Part shown: piece after piece, positions 62,767 through 64,000 of the stretch | Layout of the letters: each line of letters opens with the position of its first letter | Position numbering within the stretch: the first letter of the stretch is position 1 | Assembly: GCF_025666195.1 (NCBI RefSeq) | Contig: NZ_CP102592.1 | Coordinates: forward strand, 1,178,001 to 1,242,000 | Direction: 5' to 3' | Length of the DNA stretch: 64,000 nucleotides | Source: Xanthomonas sp. CFBP 8443 | GTDB lineage: Bacteria > Pseudomonadota > Gammaproteobacteria > Xanthomonadales > Xanthomonadaceae | Translations under genes and position numbers: made by a program | The notes under the pieces: generated by a model | The model's database searches: none | What the model saw: only the letters and a program-made list of their open reading frames with translations | Told to the model about the DNA's origin: nothing

Positions 62767-64000
62767 GCACGACCGAAGCACTGTCCTGGCTGGTGAAGGT
62801 CAGCTATCTGGTGGCCGCTACCCTGTTCCTGCTCGGCCTGCAGCGCATGGCTTCGCCGAAGACCGCGCGCAGCGGCATCCATTGGGCCGGGTTCGGCATG
62901 CTGCTGGCGACCGCCGCCACCTTCTTCCTGCCCGGCCTGCACAACCTGACCCTGATCCTGCTGGCGCTGGTGATTGGCACCGGCGCGGCGTGGATCTCGG
63001 CCAAGAAGGTCGCCATCACCGACATGCCGCAGATGGTCGCGCTGTACAACGGCATGGGCGGCGGCTCGGCGGCGGCAATCGGGGCGGTGGAACTGCTGCG
63101 CTTCTCGTTCCTGGCGCACCGCGACACCTCGCACTGGAGCGAGAGCGCGATTGCCGCGCTGGCTGCGCGCCAGCCCGATGCGACCACGCTGGCGCTGGCC
63201 ATCATCGGTTCGGCGATCGGCGCGATCTCGCTGTCCGGCTCGATCATCGCCTGGGCCAAGCTCGACGGGCGGCTGGACAAGCGCGTGACCTTCCCCGGCC
63301 AGCAGGCGTTCAACCTGCTGGTGTTCGTGGCGATGCTGGGCCTGGGCGCTTGGGCGGCGATCAGCCTAAGCCCGGTGGCGATCGTGGCCTTCTTTGCGGT
63401 CGCGCTGGCACTGGGCGTGCTGATGACGCTGCCGATCGGCGGCGCCGACATGCCGGTGGTGATCTCGCTGTACAACGCCTTCACCGGCCTGGCGGTGGCG
63501 TTCGAAGGCTACGTGCTCGGCAACGAGGCGCTGATCATCGCCGGCATGATGGTCGGCGCGGCCGGCATCCTGCTGACCCGGCTGATGGCCAAGGCGATGA
63601 ACCGGCCGATCAGCGGCGTGCTGTTCTCCAACTTCGGCGGCGGCGGCCAGGCGCAGGAGATCAGCGGCGCGCAGAAGCCGATCGAGGCCGGCGACGTGGC
63701 GGCGATGATGGCCTACGCCGAGCGCGTGGTGATCGTGCCCGGCTACGGCATGGCGGTGGCGCAGGCGCAGCACAAGATCTGGGAGCTGGCGCAGCGGTTG
63801 ATCGAGCGCGGGGTCAAGGTCAAGTTCGCGATCCACCCGGTGGCCGGGCGCATGCCCGGGCACATGAACGTGCTGCTGGCCGAGGCCGGCGTGCCCTACG
63901 ACCTGATCGCCGACATGGACGACATCAATCCCGAGTTCCCCAGCACCGACGTGTCGCTGGTGATCGGCGCCAACGACGTGGTCAACCCGGTGGCCAAGAC
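62763..64000 (+). CDS. pntB: NAD(P) transhydrogenase subunit beta (3' end outside window)
   Basis: About 413 residues are visible. A membrane domain with several helices (YLVAATLFLLGLQRMASPKT, AGFGMLLATAATFFLPGL and further) is followed by the NADP(H)-binding domain III: IVPGYGMAVAQAQHKIWELA, FAIHPVAGRMPGHMNVLLAE and LVIGANDVVNPVAK at the window edge. Couples hydride transfer from NADH to NADP with proton movement, supplying NADPH for biosynthesis and for peroxide defence. Confidence 0.95.
   Translation, partial: MSTTEALSWLVKVSYLVAATLFLLGLQRMASPKTARSGIHWAGFGMLLATAATFFLPGLHNLTLILLALVIGTGAAWISAKKVAITDMPQMVALYNGMGGGSAAAIGAVELLRFSFLAHRDTSHWSESAIAALAARQPDATTLALAIIGSAIGAISLSGSIIAWAKLDGRLDKRVTFPGQQAFNLLVFVAMLGLGAWAAISLSPVAIVAFFAVALALGVLMTLPIGGADMPVVISLYNAFTGLAVAFEGYVLGNEALIIAGMMVGAAGILLTRLMAKAMNRPISGVLFSNFGGGGQAQEISGAQKPIEAGDVAAMMAYAERVVIVPGYGMAVAQAQHKIWELAQRLIERGVKVKFAIHPVAGRMPGHMNVLLAEAGVPYDLIADMDDINPEFPSTDVSLVIGANDVVNPVAK

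Overview
The window is chromosomal DNA of very high G+C content from a gammaproteobacterium of the Xanthomonadaceae, most likely a Xanthomonas. The indicators are: the order lptD-surA-pdxA-rsmA-apaG-apaH; the ahpC-ahpF-oxyR cluster; a 313-residue proline iminopeptidase of the type known from Xanthomonas; dispersed REP palindromes starting GTAGGAG or GTGGGAG; and short GGGAYTS-type iterated intergenic palindromes. Species cannot be fixed from the sequence alone. Almost everything is core metabolism. No CRISPR array, prophage, rRNA or tRNA was seen. The clear mobile item is one IS110-type element.

Layout. 1-2.5 kb: ybbP-ybbA transporter divergent from tesA. 2.6-5.4 kb: a two-component pair and an SGNH hydrolase. 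5.6-9.2 kb: dgkA, terC, lemA and two TPM-domain genes. 9.2-9.6 kb: an 80-bp tandem repeat array. 9.6-11.9 kb: lgt-thyA-folA, with folA carrying an in-frame palindromic repeat at its 5' end. 12.2-20.7 kb (minus strand): lptD-surA-pdxA, then the IS110 element, then rsmA-apaG-apaH. 20.8-25.4 kb: HDAC-like deacetylase, cobalamin adenosyltransferase, a membrane protein and two ubiquinone hydroxylases. 25.7-35.8 kb: EF-hand protein, an unknown protein, a Tat-exported oxidoreductase, rlmM, a deaminase, two small lipoproteins, an EamA exporter with an AraC regulator, glnS, a GST and a DUF2007 protein. 35.9-38.9 kb: a LuxR regulator-hybrid kinase-response regulator operon. 39-47.2 kb: stress and redox genes (SnoaL-like, msrA, DJ-1/PfpI, tal, rnk-like, oxyR, ahpF, ahpC). 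47.4-53.6 kb: prmC, pip, a transglutaminase-like protein, N-formylglutamate amidohydrolase, a Nudix hydrolase, a 5'-3' exonuclease and a nitroreductase. 53.7-58.5 kb: two tandem DUF1631 genes. 58.8-64 kb: transhydrogenase genes pntA1, pntA2 and pntB, interrupted by a minus-strand ECF sigma locus.

How genes act together. The lptD-surA block serves the outer membrane: SurA chaperones beta-barrels such as LptD. OxyR and AhpCF form a peroxide circuit; a plausible OxyR half-site pair and a good sigma70 promoter precede ahpC, and a 19-bp perfect inverted repeat separates ahpC from ahpF. lgt-thyA-folA are tightly overlapped, and thyA with folA completes the dTMP/folate cycle.

The most notable finding is the IS110 element at about 14734-15885. 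Its 5' non-coding end folds into two hairpins whose loops contain short segments matching both the insertion target (a REP palindrome, with a CT core in element orientation) and the element's own ends. This is the arrangement expected of a bridge RNA. The pre-insertion REPIN can be rebuilt exactly by joining the flanks. The element therefore appears to be RNA-guided into REP palindromes, and here it splits the pdxA-rsmA operon.
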